Source of the DNA: Larkinella punicea
GTDB lineage: Bacteria > Bacteroidota > Bacteroidia > Cytophagales > Spirosomataceae
Assembly (NCBI RefSeq): GCF_003334855.1
Contig: NZ_QOWE01000001.1
Coordinates: forward strand, 310,001-374,000
DNA: 64,000 bases
Direction of reading: 5' to 3'
Position 1 is the first letter of the stretch; every line of letters starts with the position of its first letter. This document shows, piece by piece, positions 35,053 to 43,056 of this stretch. The notes below the pieces were generated by a model that saw nothing but the letters and a program-made list of their open reading frames with translations, did no database searches and was not told the DNA's origin. Both the position numbers and the translations under genes were made by a program.

Positions 35053-36834
35053 TTACACTTCCTCCGCCTGCAACTGCTTCTCGTACAACTCGCGATAAAC
35101 ACCGTTGGCTGCCAGCAACTCCTCGTGGGTGCCGTGCTCGACCACTTCGCCTTCATCGAGCACCAGAATTTTGTCAGCCAGTTTGGCCGACGAAACCCGG
35201 TGGGAAATCACCACGGAGGTGCGGTTTTCCATAATCCGGTGGAGGTTGTTCAGAATGATGTTTTCGGTGTTGGTATCCACCGCCGATAAACAATCGTCCA
35301 GAATCAGGATTTTGGGGTCGCGGGCAATGGCGCGGGCAATCGAGAGCCGCTGTTTCTGACCACCCGACAAGGTGACGCCCCGCTCGCCAATCCGCGTGTC
35401 GAACTGCTCCGGGAAAGCGATGATGTTCTGGTATAAATCCGCGTCCTTGATGGCCTGTTCCACTTTTTCCTGCGGCATGTCGGGCATTCCGAATTTGACG
35501 TTATTGCTGATGGTTTCGGAAAAAAGAAACACCTCCTGCGGCACGTAGCCCATTTGCCGCCGAATGCTCATCAGACTGTAATCCTTCAGCGGAATTCCGT
35601 CGATCAGAATTTCGCCCCCGGTGGGATCATACATCCGCGTGAGCAGATTGGCCAGCGAACTCTTGCCCGAACCGGTGGTTCCCAGAATGGCGACGGTTTC
35701 GCCCGCTTTGACGTTCAGATTAAAATCTTTCAGTGCGACGATGCCCGAATCCGGGTACACAAACCGCACATTCCGGAATTCCACCTCACCCACGATTTCC
35801 CGTTCCAGCGATTTTTCGGAAACCAGATCGGTTTTCACGGCCAGAAACTCGTTGATCCGTTGCTGGGAAGCAGCCGCCCGCTGGGTCTGGCTCGTTGTCC
35901 AGCCGAGGGCCATCACCGGCCACGTCAGCATGTTGACGTACAGGATAAACTCCATAATGTTGCCCGGCGTCAGTCGCCCGGTCAGAATTTCCTGACCACC
36001 GATGTACACCACCAGCACGTTACTGAACCCGACGAGCAGCATGATCAACGGAAAAAACAGTGAATCGACGCGGGTCAGTTGCAGGGATTTCTGTTTGTAG
36101 ACATCGCTTTCGGTCGTAAAATTGGTCGCCGAGTTGTCTTCGCGAACGAATGCCTTAAGCACCCGAATACCGGAAAACGCTTCCTGAACGAAGGTCGAAA
36201 GCCGCGAAAGGCTCCGCTGAATTTCTTCCGAGCGTTTGATAATGATGGTATTGACTACATAAATCGCAATGGAAAGAACCGGCAACGGCAACAGCACGTA
36301 GAGACTCAGCCGGACGTTGATCGAAACCATGTAGCTGATTACCAGGATAAACAACGTAATCAGGTTCAGCCCGTACATGATCGAGGGTCCAACGTACATC
36401 CGCACTTTGCTGACATCTTCGGAAATCCGGGCCATTAAATCACCGGTGTTGTGCTGACGGAAAAAACTGAGGGGCAGCGTCTGGTAATGCGCGTAAATTT
36501 CGTTTTTCAGGTCGTATTCGATGTGTCGCGACATGACGATCAGCGTTTGCCGCACCAGAAACAGAAAGAAGCCTTTCAGGAGCGCCATCGCCAGAATCAG
36601 CAACCCGTAGAACAGAATGCTGAAGGCAAACACATCGTAGAGATTGCTTTGCAGACGGCTGCCGTTGTAGAGAAAATAAATGTCGAGCGTTTCTTTCACC
36701 AGATCGAGCGAATACCGCACCAACTGCGCCGGAATAATCCCGAACAGGTTGGAGATGATGGTGAAAGCGGTTCCCCAAATGAGGTACCACTTGTATTTCA
36801 GCAGGTATTTATTGAGGTGGGAAAGTGCTTTCAC
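35053..36834 (-). CDS. ABC exporter, MsbA/multidrug type
   Basis: The 593-residue half-transporter has a six-helix exporter domain (~15-310) and an ATPase domain. The ATPase has Walker A GTTGSGKSS, Q-loop YVPQEVFLFS, signature TLSGGQKQRLS, Walker B ILILDDCLSAVD and H-loop VISHRVSS. It probably works as a homodimer exporting lipids or drugs. The Walker-B residue usually Glu is followed here as DDC, with Cys instead of the catalytic Glu (LDDCLSAVD against LDEATSALD). If that alignment is right, this is a degenerate catalytic site. A second half-transporter is not adjacent. Divergent from nusB. Confidence 0.9.
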   Translation of the reverse strand: MKALSHLNKYLLKYKWYLIWGTAFTIISNLFGIIPAQLVRYSLDLVKETLDIYFLYNGSRLQSNLYDVFAFSILFYGLLILAMALLKGFFLFLVRQTLIVMSRHIEYDLKNEIYAHYQTLPLSFFRQHNTGDLMARISEDVSKVRMYVGPSIMYGLNLITLFILVISYMVSINVRLSLYVLLPLPVLSIAIYVVNTIIIKRSEEIQRSLSRLSTFVQEAFSGIRVLKAFVREDNSATNFTTESDVYKQKSLQLTRVDSLFFPLIMLLVGFSNVLVVYIGGQEILTGRLTPGNIMEFILYVNMLTWPVMALGWTTSQTQRAAASQQRINEFLAVKTDLVSEKSLEREIVGEVEFRNVRFVYPDSGIVALKDFNLNVKAGETVAILGTTGSGKSSLANLLTRMYDPTGGEILIDGIPLKDYSLMSIRRQMGYVPQEVFLFSETISNNVKFGMPDMPQEKVEQAIKDADLYQNIIAFPEQFDTRIGERGVTLSGGQKQRLSIARAIARDPKILILDDCLSAVDTNTENIILNNLHRIMENRTSVVISHRVSSAKLADKILVLDEGEVVEHGTHEELLAANGVYRELYEKQLQAEEV

Positions 36835-36988
36835 AAATCAGCAGACGTCTTTCAATGAAACAAATCAGGGATATGGGCTGGTAACAGAAAACGGGCCGGA
36901 ATAGTTTATCGACACGATAGGTTGATCGGTATTCGTCCTGAACCGGTATTTCGCCGGTGAAGACAAGTATAGTTCAAGACATTTTCCG

Positions 36989-36996
36989 TACTTTTG
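36989..36996 (+). promoter_or_regulatory. Candidate -7 box for nusB
   Basis: TACTTTTG fits TAnnTTTG, 60 bp before the ATG at 37056. A transcript starting just after it would exclude an in-frame ATG at 36957, which supports the later start. Confidence 0.45.
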
Positions 36997-37055
36997 TACC
37001 CAATTACCAATCTTCGAAATATCGAACCGAGTTCTTTGTTTCTTGCCGGACCAGA

Positions 37056-38225
37056 ATGCTAAACAGACGTTTATTGCGGATTAAGGTCATGCAGGCTTTT
37101 TATGCCCTGCGACAATCCGAATTATCCAATCGGCAGGCGGCTGTCGATACCATTACCGAAACTTTTCAGCGTGACCTGAATTCGATGGCGGTGCAGAACC
37201 TCCAGCAATTGGAAGGCTACCGCCGACTGGCTACGGTTTTGTTTGAAGAAGGATTAAAAGAAGGAAAACCGCCGGAAGAGGAGGAAATACCGCGTAAGGT
37301 GCTGGTAGCCGCCAACCAGGCCCTGGTAGATTACCGGAACAGCCTGACCCGGGAACGTCAGCGGGTGATGCAGGCGCTGGTCGATGACGTTCGGACGCTC
37401 GACAATTCCCTCATCCGCCTGCTGAGTCTGCTCCTGGAGCTGGCCCACGTGGCGCAAATTGACCGGGAACGGACCTATAAAAACCTGGATACCCGACAGA
37501 TCGCCAAAGAATCGGGGCTGGACAGCAACCGGATTATCAAGGCCCTGCGCGAACACAAACCGCTGGAAGTTGAGCAGATTCGGCGGAAAATCGAGTGGGG
37601 CGACGACCGTCAGATGGTTCGGACCATCTACAACGATGTGCTGAAAGAAGACGACGTTTACCGCACTTACTGCGAATCCGAACAACACACGGCCGACGAA
37701 GACCAGCAACTGGCGCAGCACGTTTTGCGGAATGTATTGCTGAAGCAGGAACCAGCCCGGAGCTTTTTCGAGGAAATGGACCTGAGCTGGTCCGAAAACA
37801 GCGAAATTGTGCGGAGTATGGCCATCAAAACGCTGAAATCTGTGCAGGGACCGGAAGGATTGAAACTCGTGGCGCTGACCGAAGATTGGGTAGAAGACCG
37901 GGATTTTCTGGAAACACTGTACAAGAAAGCCCTGGAAAACGACGCCGAATACGAGAGCCTGCTGGCCGAGCAACTGACCAACTGGGATGTGGAACGGGTG
38001 GCACAACTGGACAAAATCATTCTGAAACTGGCACTCGCCGAGTTGCTGAATTTTCCGAATATTCCGGTAAAAGTGACCATCAACGAATACATCGAACTGG
38101 CAAAGCTGTACAGTACGCCCAAAAGTGGCAAATTTGTCAACGGTATTCTGGACAGTCTATCCGAAAAACTAAAAACCTCCGGCCAGCTTCGCAAAAGTGG
38201 CCGCGGTTTGATGGATAATAAATAA
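37056..38225 (+). CDS. nusB: Transcription antitermination protein NusB
   Basis: I use the ATG at 37056 (389 residues). MLNRRLLRIKVMQAFYALRQ is the canonical Bacteroidota NusB start, and the longer frame from 36957 crosses a likely promoter. Bacteroidota NusB proteins are longer than the 140-residue E. coli form. The helical NusB domain lies at the C-terminus, with ILKLALAELLNFPNIPVKVTINEYIELAK split at ~325-353 and SGKFVNGILDSL after it. It binds boxA RNA with NusE for rRNA antitermination. First gene of the nusB-ytxH-DUF1573-yajC-ybbR-coaE run. Confidence 0.9.
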   Translation: MLNRRLLRIKVMQAFYALRQSELSNRQAAVDTITETFQRDLNSMAVQNLQQLEGYRRLATVLFEEGLKEGKPPEEEEIPRKVLVAANQALVDYRNSLTRERQRVMQALVDDVRTLDNSLIRLLSLLLELAHVAQIDRERTYKNLDTRQIAKESGLDSNRIIKALREHKPLEVEQIRRKIEWGDDRQMVRTIYNDVLKEDDVYRTYCESEQHTADEDQQLAQHVLRNVLLKQEPARSFFEEMDLSWSENSEIVRSMAIKTLKSVQGPEGLKLVALTEDWVEDRDFLETLYKKALENDAEYESLLAEQLTNWDVERVAQLDKIILKLALAELLNFPNIPVKVTINEYIELAKLYSTPKSGKFVNGILDSLSEKLKTSGQLRKSGRGLMDNK

Positions 38226-38287
38226 GTTTACCCGTTTCCGGTTGTTTCTCGTTTATAAAGACGAACAACTGATAACTAAGTACGATT

Positions 38288-38590
38288 ATGAGCAGAACAA
38301 GTCAAACCCTGATTGCCTTTGTAACGGGATGCGTAACTGGTGCCGCACTGGGTCTACTCTATGCGCCCGAGAAAGGCGCCGTTACCCGTGACCGGTTAAC
38401 CTATCGTTTGTCAAAATACCGTGAACAACTTCGCTACCTGCTGGATGATGTGTTAAGAACCGATAAACTCCCCGAAAGCCTGGCCAAAACCGAGGGCGAA
38501 CGGGTCGTGAGCGATGCCCGCGAGAAAGCGGAAAAACTGTTGGAAGATGTCGATCGTCTGATGGCGCAGATCAAGCAGCAGGGCGCATAA
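38288..38590 (+). CDS. YtxH-domain small membrane protein
   Basis: The 100-residue protein has one N-terminal hydrophobic glycine/alanine helix (TLIAFVTGCVTGAALGLLYA, ~7-26) followed by APEKG. This is the typical YtxH/gas-vesicle-GvpP-like junction. A charged helical tail (~45-98) follows. Such proteins are often stress-related; exact role unknown. It lies 62 bp after nusB and 81 bp before a DUF1573 lipoprotein. Confidence 0.8.
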   Translation: MSRTSQTLIAFVTGCVTGAALGLLYAPEKGAVTRDRLTYRLSKYREQLRYLLDDVLRTDKLPESLAKTEGERVVSDAREKAEKLLEDVDRLMAQIKQQGA

Positions 38591-38604
38591 CAAGCCTATT
38601 TACC

Positions 38605-38649
38605 GGTCAGGAAGTCGGTTTCGACCGAAAATCGATTCACTTCCTGACC
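38605..38649 (+). promoter_or_regulatory. Stem-loop between ytxH-like and DUF1573 genes
   Basis: The 11-base arms GGTCAGGAAGT (38605-38615) and ACTTCCTGACC (38639-38649) enclose a small secondary hairpin (CGGTTTCGACCG). No T run follows, so a processing or attenuation element is more likely than a simple terminator. Confidence 0.55.
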
Positions 38650-38671
38650 CTTCATTCCGTTTAAAAAAGTA

Positions 38672-39109
38672 ATGAAAAACTTCCTCCTCAGTCTGGTTCT
38701 TCTCGCCGGTGTTACGGCCTGCAACCAGACCCAGAAAGACTCAACGAAAGCGTTGTCGGGCAAAATGCCTAAAATGGTGTTCACCGACACGGGTGTTTAC
38801 GACTTTGGCGATATTACCGAAGGCGACACGGTATCGCGGAATTTCAAGTTCAAAAACGAAGGCGAGTTTCCGTTGATTATCAACAACATTCAAGCTTCCT
38901 GCGGCTGTACGACGCCCGAATGGCCTAAAAAACCGATCGAGCCCGGCCAGGAATCGTCCATCAAAGTGCTGTTCAACAGCCAGGGAAAACGGGGCGTTCA
39001 GAACAAAACCGTAACCGTTTATGCCAATACGGACCCGGCCTACAGCGAACTCGCTTTCCGCGTGATGGTGAATCCCCGGGATTCCAGCAGCGTCAAAACC
39101 GCCCAGTAA
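38672..39109 (+). CDS. DUF1573-domain lipoprotein
   Basis: The 145-residue protein has a signal peptide with lipobox VTAC (Cys ~15) and a single DUF1573 immunoglobulin-like domain: FDFGDITEGDTV-like (YDFGDITEGDTVSRNFKFKN, ~46-65), the conserved CGCT (~85-88) and a VLFNSQGKRG strand. It is an envelope lipoprotein of unknown function, widespread in Bacteroidota. The linkage to yajC, 77 bp downstream, is common in the phylum to my knowledge. Confidence 0.88.
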   Translation: MKNFLLSLVLLAGVTACNQTQKDSTKALSGKMPKMVFTDTGVYDFGDITEGDTVSRNFKFKNEGEFPLIINNIQASCGCTTPEWPKKPIEPGQESSIKVLFNSQGKRGVQNKTVTVYANTDPAYSELAFRVMVNPRDSSSVKTAQ

Positions 39110-39186
39110 GCCATTGGCTGTTCAGCACCAGTAACTAATCCACGCATCCCATCAAACCCATTCATTTTAAACCGCTATTCGTCACA

Positions 39187-39504
39187 ATGAATTTCCCTTC
39201 TATTTTAGCACAAGTACCGGGCGGCTCGTCCAATTCCATGGTTTGGAACATCGTCCTGTGGGTCGGTATTTTTGTGGTGTTCTACTTTTTCATGATTCGT
39301 CCGCAGCAGAAAAAGCAGAAGGATCAGAAGAATTTCATTGAGAACCTGAAAAAAGGCGACGGCGTGGTCACCATTGGCGGTTTACACGGCAAAGTATACG
39401 CTGTAGAAGGCACGACAGTGGTCGTGGAAGTGGACAAAGGCGTGAAACTGACGTTTGAAAAAACCGCCATCTCCCGCGAAGCAACGGTTAAATTACCGGC
39501 GTAA
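39187..39504 (+). CDS. yajC: Sec translocase auxiliary subunit YajC
   Basis: The 105-residue protein has one membrane helix (MVWNIVLWVGIFVVFYFFMI, ~18-37) followed by the invariant RPQQKKQKDQ (38-47). A soluble KKGDGVVTIGGLHGKV segment (~56-71) follows. It associates with SecDF-YidC in preprotein translocation. Length is standard. A perfect 39-bp inverted repeat separates it from the YbbR gene. Confidence 0.96.
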   Translation: MNFPSILAQVPGGSSNSMVWNIVLWVGIFVVFYFFMIRPQQKKQKDQKNFIENLKKGDGVVTIGGLHGKVYAVEGTTVVVEVDKGVKLTFEKTAISREATVKLPA

Positions 39505-39512
39505 TGCGAACG

Positions 39513-39609
39513 AATACTAAATGTAAAATGAGTAATGTTAAATGTAAAAGTCTCTTAGCAAGCGTTAAACACTTTTACATTTAACATTACTCATTTTACA
39601 TTTAGTATT
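39513..39609. repeat. Perfect 39-bp inverted repeat (family E)
   Basis: Arms 39513-39551 and 39571-39609 are exactly complementary over 39 bases and built from the words AATGTAAAATGAGTAATG and TTAAATGTAAAAG. The loop has 19 bases. The AT-rich repeat lies inside the yajC-ybbR spacer between codirectional genes and ends just 24 bases before the ybbR start. Confidence 0.95.
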
Positions 39610-39632
39610 AAAATCTTTAGTTCCTCCTCCTT

Positions 39633-40421
39633 GTGCCGCTAACCAACACCCAACCCCGCCCGGTTCAACTGCCGACACTCGTTTTGTGTCTGCTGGCGGC
39701 TGCCGTGATCTGGTTGCTGAATGCGCTCAATAAGAACAACTACACGGTCAGCGTTCAGTATCCGATTGAGTTTGTTTACGACCAGAAATTGTACGTTCCA
39801 ACGACGCCCCTTCCCAAAACCATTACCGTTAGCATCACCGGCAATGGCTGGAAGCTGTTCCGGAAGTCGTGGCTGCCGTTTCGGTCGCAACCCATCCGGT
39901 ATTCCGTTCCCCGCCCGCTCGAAACCAAATACATCAATACCGCTTCGCTGGCGGCTTCTTTGACCGATCACGCCAACGACGTTCGGGTCAATTTTGTGGC
40001 CGGTGATACGCTGGCGTTGAATTTCGACCGGCTGGCAGCCCAGGAAGTTCCGATTGTAGTCGACAGCACGGGCATCGATCTGGCCGAAAGCATGGTGGTT
40101 TCCAGTTTGATCAACGTCAATCCCCGCGTGATCCGGTTTGAAGGCCCGGCCCGGCTGCTTCGGGCCATGCCGGATACCATCAAAGTGAAGATTCCGGCCC
40201 GTCGGCTGACCCAAAGCTACGACGAAGAGTTGCGACTGCCCATTCCGCGCCATCCGCTCATTCGGGCCAGTGCCGACCAGGTTTCGGTTAGTTTTGAAGT
40301 GGCCGAACTCCTGCAGCCGCTTCCTCCACCCCCTCCTCCCCAACCCGTAAAACCGGCCAAATCGACCAGGTCGGAAAAAACCGGAAAGTCCGCCAAAGCC
40401 AAATCGGTCCGTAAAAAATGA
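39633..40421 (+). CDS. YbbR-domain membrane-anchored protein
   Basis: The 262-residue protein has one N-terminal membrane helix (LPTLVLCLLAAAVIWLLNAL, ~14-33) and then YbbR-like beta repeats (~40-230). A proline run (LPPPPPPQPVKP) and a lysine-rich tail follow. The start used is a GTG at 39633; no good ribosome-binding site is seen. In Firmicutes YbbR proteins (CdaR) regulate c-di-AMP synthesis, but no cdaA gene is next to it here. Its stop overlaps the coaE start (ATGA), so the two are translationally coupled. Confidence 0.8.
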   Translation: MPLTNTQPRPVQLPTLVLCLLAAAVIWLLNALNKNNYTVSVQYPIEFVYDQKLYVPTTPLPKTITVSITGNGWKLFRKSWLPFRSQPIRYSVPRPLETKYINTASLAASLTDHANDVRVNFVAGDTLALNFDRLAAQEVPIVVDSTGIDLAESMVVSSLINVNPRVIRFEGPARLLRAMPDTIKVKIPARRLTQSYDEELRLPIPRHPLIRASADQVSVSFEVAELLQPLPPPPPPQPVKPAKSTRSEKTGKSAKAKSVRKK

Positions 40422-41038
40422 GTCAATCAGTGAAAAAACCCTTGTTAATTGGGGTTACGGGCGGAATTGGTTCCGGAAAAACCACGGTTTGCCGCATTTT
40501 CGAAGCCCTCGGGATTCCCGTCTATTCAGCGGATGAACGCGCCAAATGGCTGGTCGATCACGATGCCATTCTCAAATCGGATGTGACGCGCCTGCTGGGG
40601 TCCGAAGCGTATGACGAGGCCGGGCGTTACAACCGCAGTTGGGTAGCCGCTCAGGTATTTGCCAAACCCGATTTGCTGCTGCAACTCAACGCGCTAATTC
40701 ATCCGAGGGTACATGCCGATACCGAACTCTGGGCGCGTGGCTATGCCGACAAACCGTATGTGATCAAGGAAGCGGCTTTGCTGCGGGCTGCGGGTGAAGA
40801 CGGAAATAACCTTGACAAATTAGTTGTGGTGCAGTCGCCGTTGGAGCTTCGCATTCACCGCATTCACCAGCGCGATCCGCACCGCTCCGCGCAGGAAATC
40901 AAGAACATCATCAGCCGGCAGATCAGCGACGAAGAGCGGATTGAAATGGCCGATTACGTGGTCTACAACAACGATACCCAACTGCTGATTCCCCAGGTTT
41001 TGCGGCTCCACGAAGCCTTTTGCCAGACCGGTTTGTAA
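40418..41038 (+). CDS. coaE: Dephospho-CoA kinase
   Basis: The 206-residue P-loop kinase has Walker A GVTGGIGSGKTT (~12-23), then YSADERAKWL (CoaE lid/binding region, ~38-47) and LIHPRVH (~92-98). It catalyses the last step of coenzyme A synthesis. Length is standard. It overlaps the ybbR stop by four bases. The 193-bp gap after it holds a mutated family F palindrome (41078-41103) and nothing else I recognise. Confidence 0.95.
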   Translation: MSQSVKKPLLIGVTGGIGSGKTTVCRIFEALGIPVYSADERAKWLVDHDAILKSDVTRLLGSEAYDEAGRYNRSWVAAQVFAKPDLLLQLNALIHPRVHADTELWARGYADKPYVIKEAALLRAAGEDGNNLDKLVVVQSPLELRIHRIHQRDPHRSAQEIKNIISRQISDEERIEMADYVVYNNDTQLLIPQVLRLHEAFCQTGL

Positions 41039-41077
41039 TCCGCCTTTTTTACACTAATTGTTTTAAATTAACCGCAT

Positions 41078-41103
41078 CAGCCCACAGCTAAAGCAGTGGG
41101 CTG
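41078..41103. repeat. Variant CAGCCCAC palindrome (family F-like)
   Basis: CAGCCCACAGCT, two A residues, then AGCAGTGGGCTG, with one mismatch between the arms. The outer eight bases match the palindromes at 1944 and 34853, while the inner part differs. It lies between coaE and the amidase gene. Confidence 0.6.
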
Positions 41104-41231
41104 ACAAGCAAAACTGGTAATCCGGCGGTTATTTTACATCAATTAGTCCGTATTTCCTTGAAGCTATTTTGTAATTTGGCTATAAGAGATTACACTCAAA
41201 AACACGGACTTCAGCTCGTGGGTACATAACT

Positions 41232-42884
41232 ATGAAAAAACGCTACTTTCTTGCCGCCTGCGCGTTCAGCTTTCTGGCGGGGGCTTTCGTCACCGACGCC
41301 GATCCGGCCAAACCGCTCACCGCCGACCTGGTCGATGCCGCGTCTAAAGTGTTCGGCCTGACCTTCACGCCAACCGAGCGGGATTCGATGCTGGGAAACC
41401 TCACCAATTACCGCAGCAATTACGAAGCCCTTCGGAAAATTGACGTGAGCAACGACGTGGCTCCGGCGCTGTATTTCAACCCTTTACCGGCCGGTTTTAA
41501 ACTCCCGCAGGGAGCCGCTTCCTTCAAAGCCAGCCCCGTTGGTAAAACCGCCCTGCCCGCCAACCGCCACGACCTCGCGTACTATTCCGTCGCTCAACTG
41601 GGCGAATTGCTCAAAACCCGCCAGATCACTTCCGAAGAACTGACCAAATTCTTTCTCGAACGGCTGAAAACCCACAACGCCAAACTCTTCTGCGTCGTCA
41701 CCTTTACCGACGAACTGGCCCTGAAACAGGCCCGGCAAGCCGATGCGGAAATCAAGGCTGGAAAATACCGGGGACCGTTGCACGGCATTCCCTACGGAGC
41801 CAAAGATTTATTCGCCAAAAAAGGTTACAAAACGACCTGGGGTTCAGTCCCGTACCAAAATCAGACGCTTGATTACGACGCTACGATCATTCAACGGCTG
41901 GAAAAAGCCGGAGCGGTCTTGTGTGCCAAACTGACCATGGGCGAACTGGCGATGGGCGACGTCTGGTTTGGCGGGAAAACCCGCAATCCGTGGGACCCAA
42001 CGACGGGTTCCAGCGGTTCCTCCGCCGGTTCGGGTTCCAGCGTTTCGGCGGGATTGTTGCCCTTTGCGATTGGCACCGAGACGCTGGGATCCATTGTGTC
42101 ACCCTCGAACGTCAACGGCGTAACCGGCCTTCGTCCCACCTACGGGCGCGTCAGTCGCTACGGAGCCATGGCCTTGAGCTGGTCGATGGACAAAATCGGG
42201 CCGATGTGCCGCTCCGTCGAAGATTGTGCGCTGGTTTTCAATGCCATCTACGGCCCGGATGGACACGATCCGACGGTAATTACGGCTCCGTTCCGGTATG
42301 CTCCGCTGCCGTCGCTGAAAGGCATTAAGATTGGGTATCTGAAAAAAGCCTTCGACGCCGATTATCCCACCAAAGCCAACGATCAGGCCACGCTGGAGAC
42401 GCTGCGGAAACTCGGCGCGGAACTGGTGGTGTTTGAATTACCGGACATTCCGGTGGGCAAAATGTCGCACATTCTAAGTGCCGAAGCCGCTGCTTCGTTT
42501 GACGAACTAACGCGTTCGGGCAAGGACGATCAGTTGGTACGTCAGGTCAAAAACGCCTGGCCGAATTCCTTCCGTTCCGCCCGGTTTATTCCGGCGGTCG
42601 AATACATTCAGGCCAACCGCATTCGAACCAAACTCATCAACGAAATGGCGCAAACCATGAAAGGTTTCGACGTTTACATCACACCAACCTACGGCAACGC
42701 CAACCTGACCCTGACCAACCTGACGGGTCATCCGTGCGTGGCCCTCCCCAACGGGTTCAATGCCAAGGGATTACCCACAAGCATCACGTTTATGGGGCAG
42801 TTGTTTGACGAAGGGCGGTTATTGGCGGTGGCCAAAGCCTATCAGGATGCGACGGTTTTTCACAAAAAACACCCGGTTCTTTGA
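41232..42884 (+). CDS. Exported amidase-signature family hydrolase
   Basis: The 550-residue protein has a signal peptide (~1-22) and an amidase domain with the Ser-cisSer-Lys triad: Lys in HGIPYGAKDLF (~188), cis-Ser in TGSSGSSAGSGSS (~260-272) and the nucleophile Ser in ETLGSIVSPS (~285). It resembles GatA in fold, but export and the absence of GatB/C rule out a tRNA role. It probably hydrolyses an amide in the periplasm. The gene stands alone, facing the sulfatase locus across a long palindrome. Confidence 0.88.
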   Translation: MKKRYFLAACAFSFLAGAFVTDADPAKPLTADLVDAASKVFGLTFTPTERDSMLGNLTNYRSNYEALRKIDVSNDVAPALYFNPLPAGFKLPQGAASFKASPVGKTALPANRHDLAYYSVAQLGELLKTRQITSEELTKFFLERLKTHNAKLFCVVTFTDELALKQARQADAEIKAGKYRGPLHGIPYGAKDLFAKKGYKTTWGSVPYQNQTLDYDATIIQRLEKAGAVLCAKLTMGELAMGDVWFGGKTRNPWDPTTGSSGSSAGSGSSVSAGLLPFAIGTETLGSIVSPSNVNGVTGLRPTYGRVSRYGAMALSWSMDKIGPMCRSVEDCALVFNAIYGPDGHDPTVITAPFRYAPLPSLKGIKIGYLKKAFDADYPTKANDQATLETLRKLGAELVVFELPDIPVGKMSHILSAEAAASFDELTRSGKDDQLVRQVKNAWPNSFRSARFIPAVEYIQANRIRTKLINEMAQTMKGFDVYITPTYGNANLTLTNLTGHPCVALPNGFNAKGLPTSITFMGQLFDEGRLLAVAKAYQDATVFHKKHPVL

Positions 42885-42934
42885 ACATCCACGTTGGCGG
42901 CATGAAGTTTAAAGAACCGGGCGTACCTTCGCAT

Positions 42935-43048
42935 GTTGCCCCTAAATCCCCTAAAGGCCGGGCGGCCGGAGCCGGACTTTCAGCATCCGGAAGGTTCGCG
43001 TCCAAGTCCGGCTCCGGCCGCCCGGCCTTTAGGGGATTTAGGGGCAAC
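42935..43048. repeat. Family A palindrome, copy 3, with extended perfect 45-bp arms
   Basis: Arms 42935-42979 and 43004-43048 are perfectly complementary over 45 bases with a 24-base loop. The outer 20 or so bases are the family A motif (CCCCTAAATCCCCTAAAGG). The inner bases are a different GC-rich stem (CCGGGCGGCCGGAGCCGGAC). It lies between the convergent amidase and sulfatase genes. Confidence 0.95.
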
Positions 43049-43056
43049 TACAGTAT

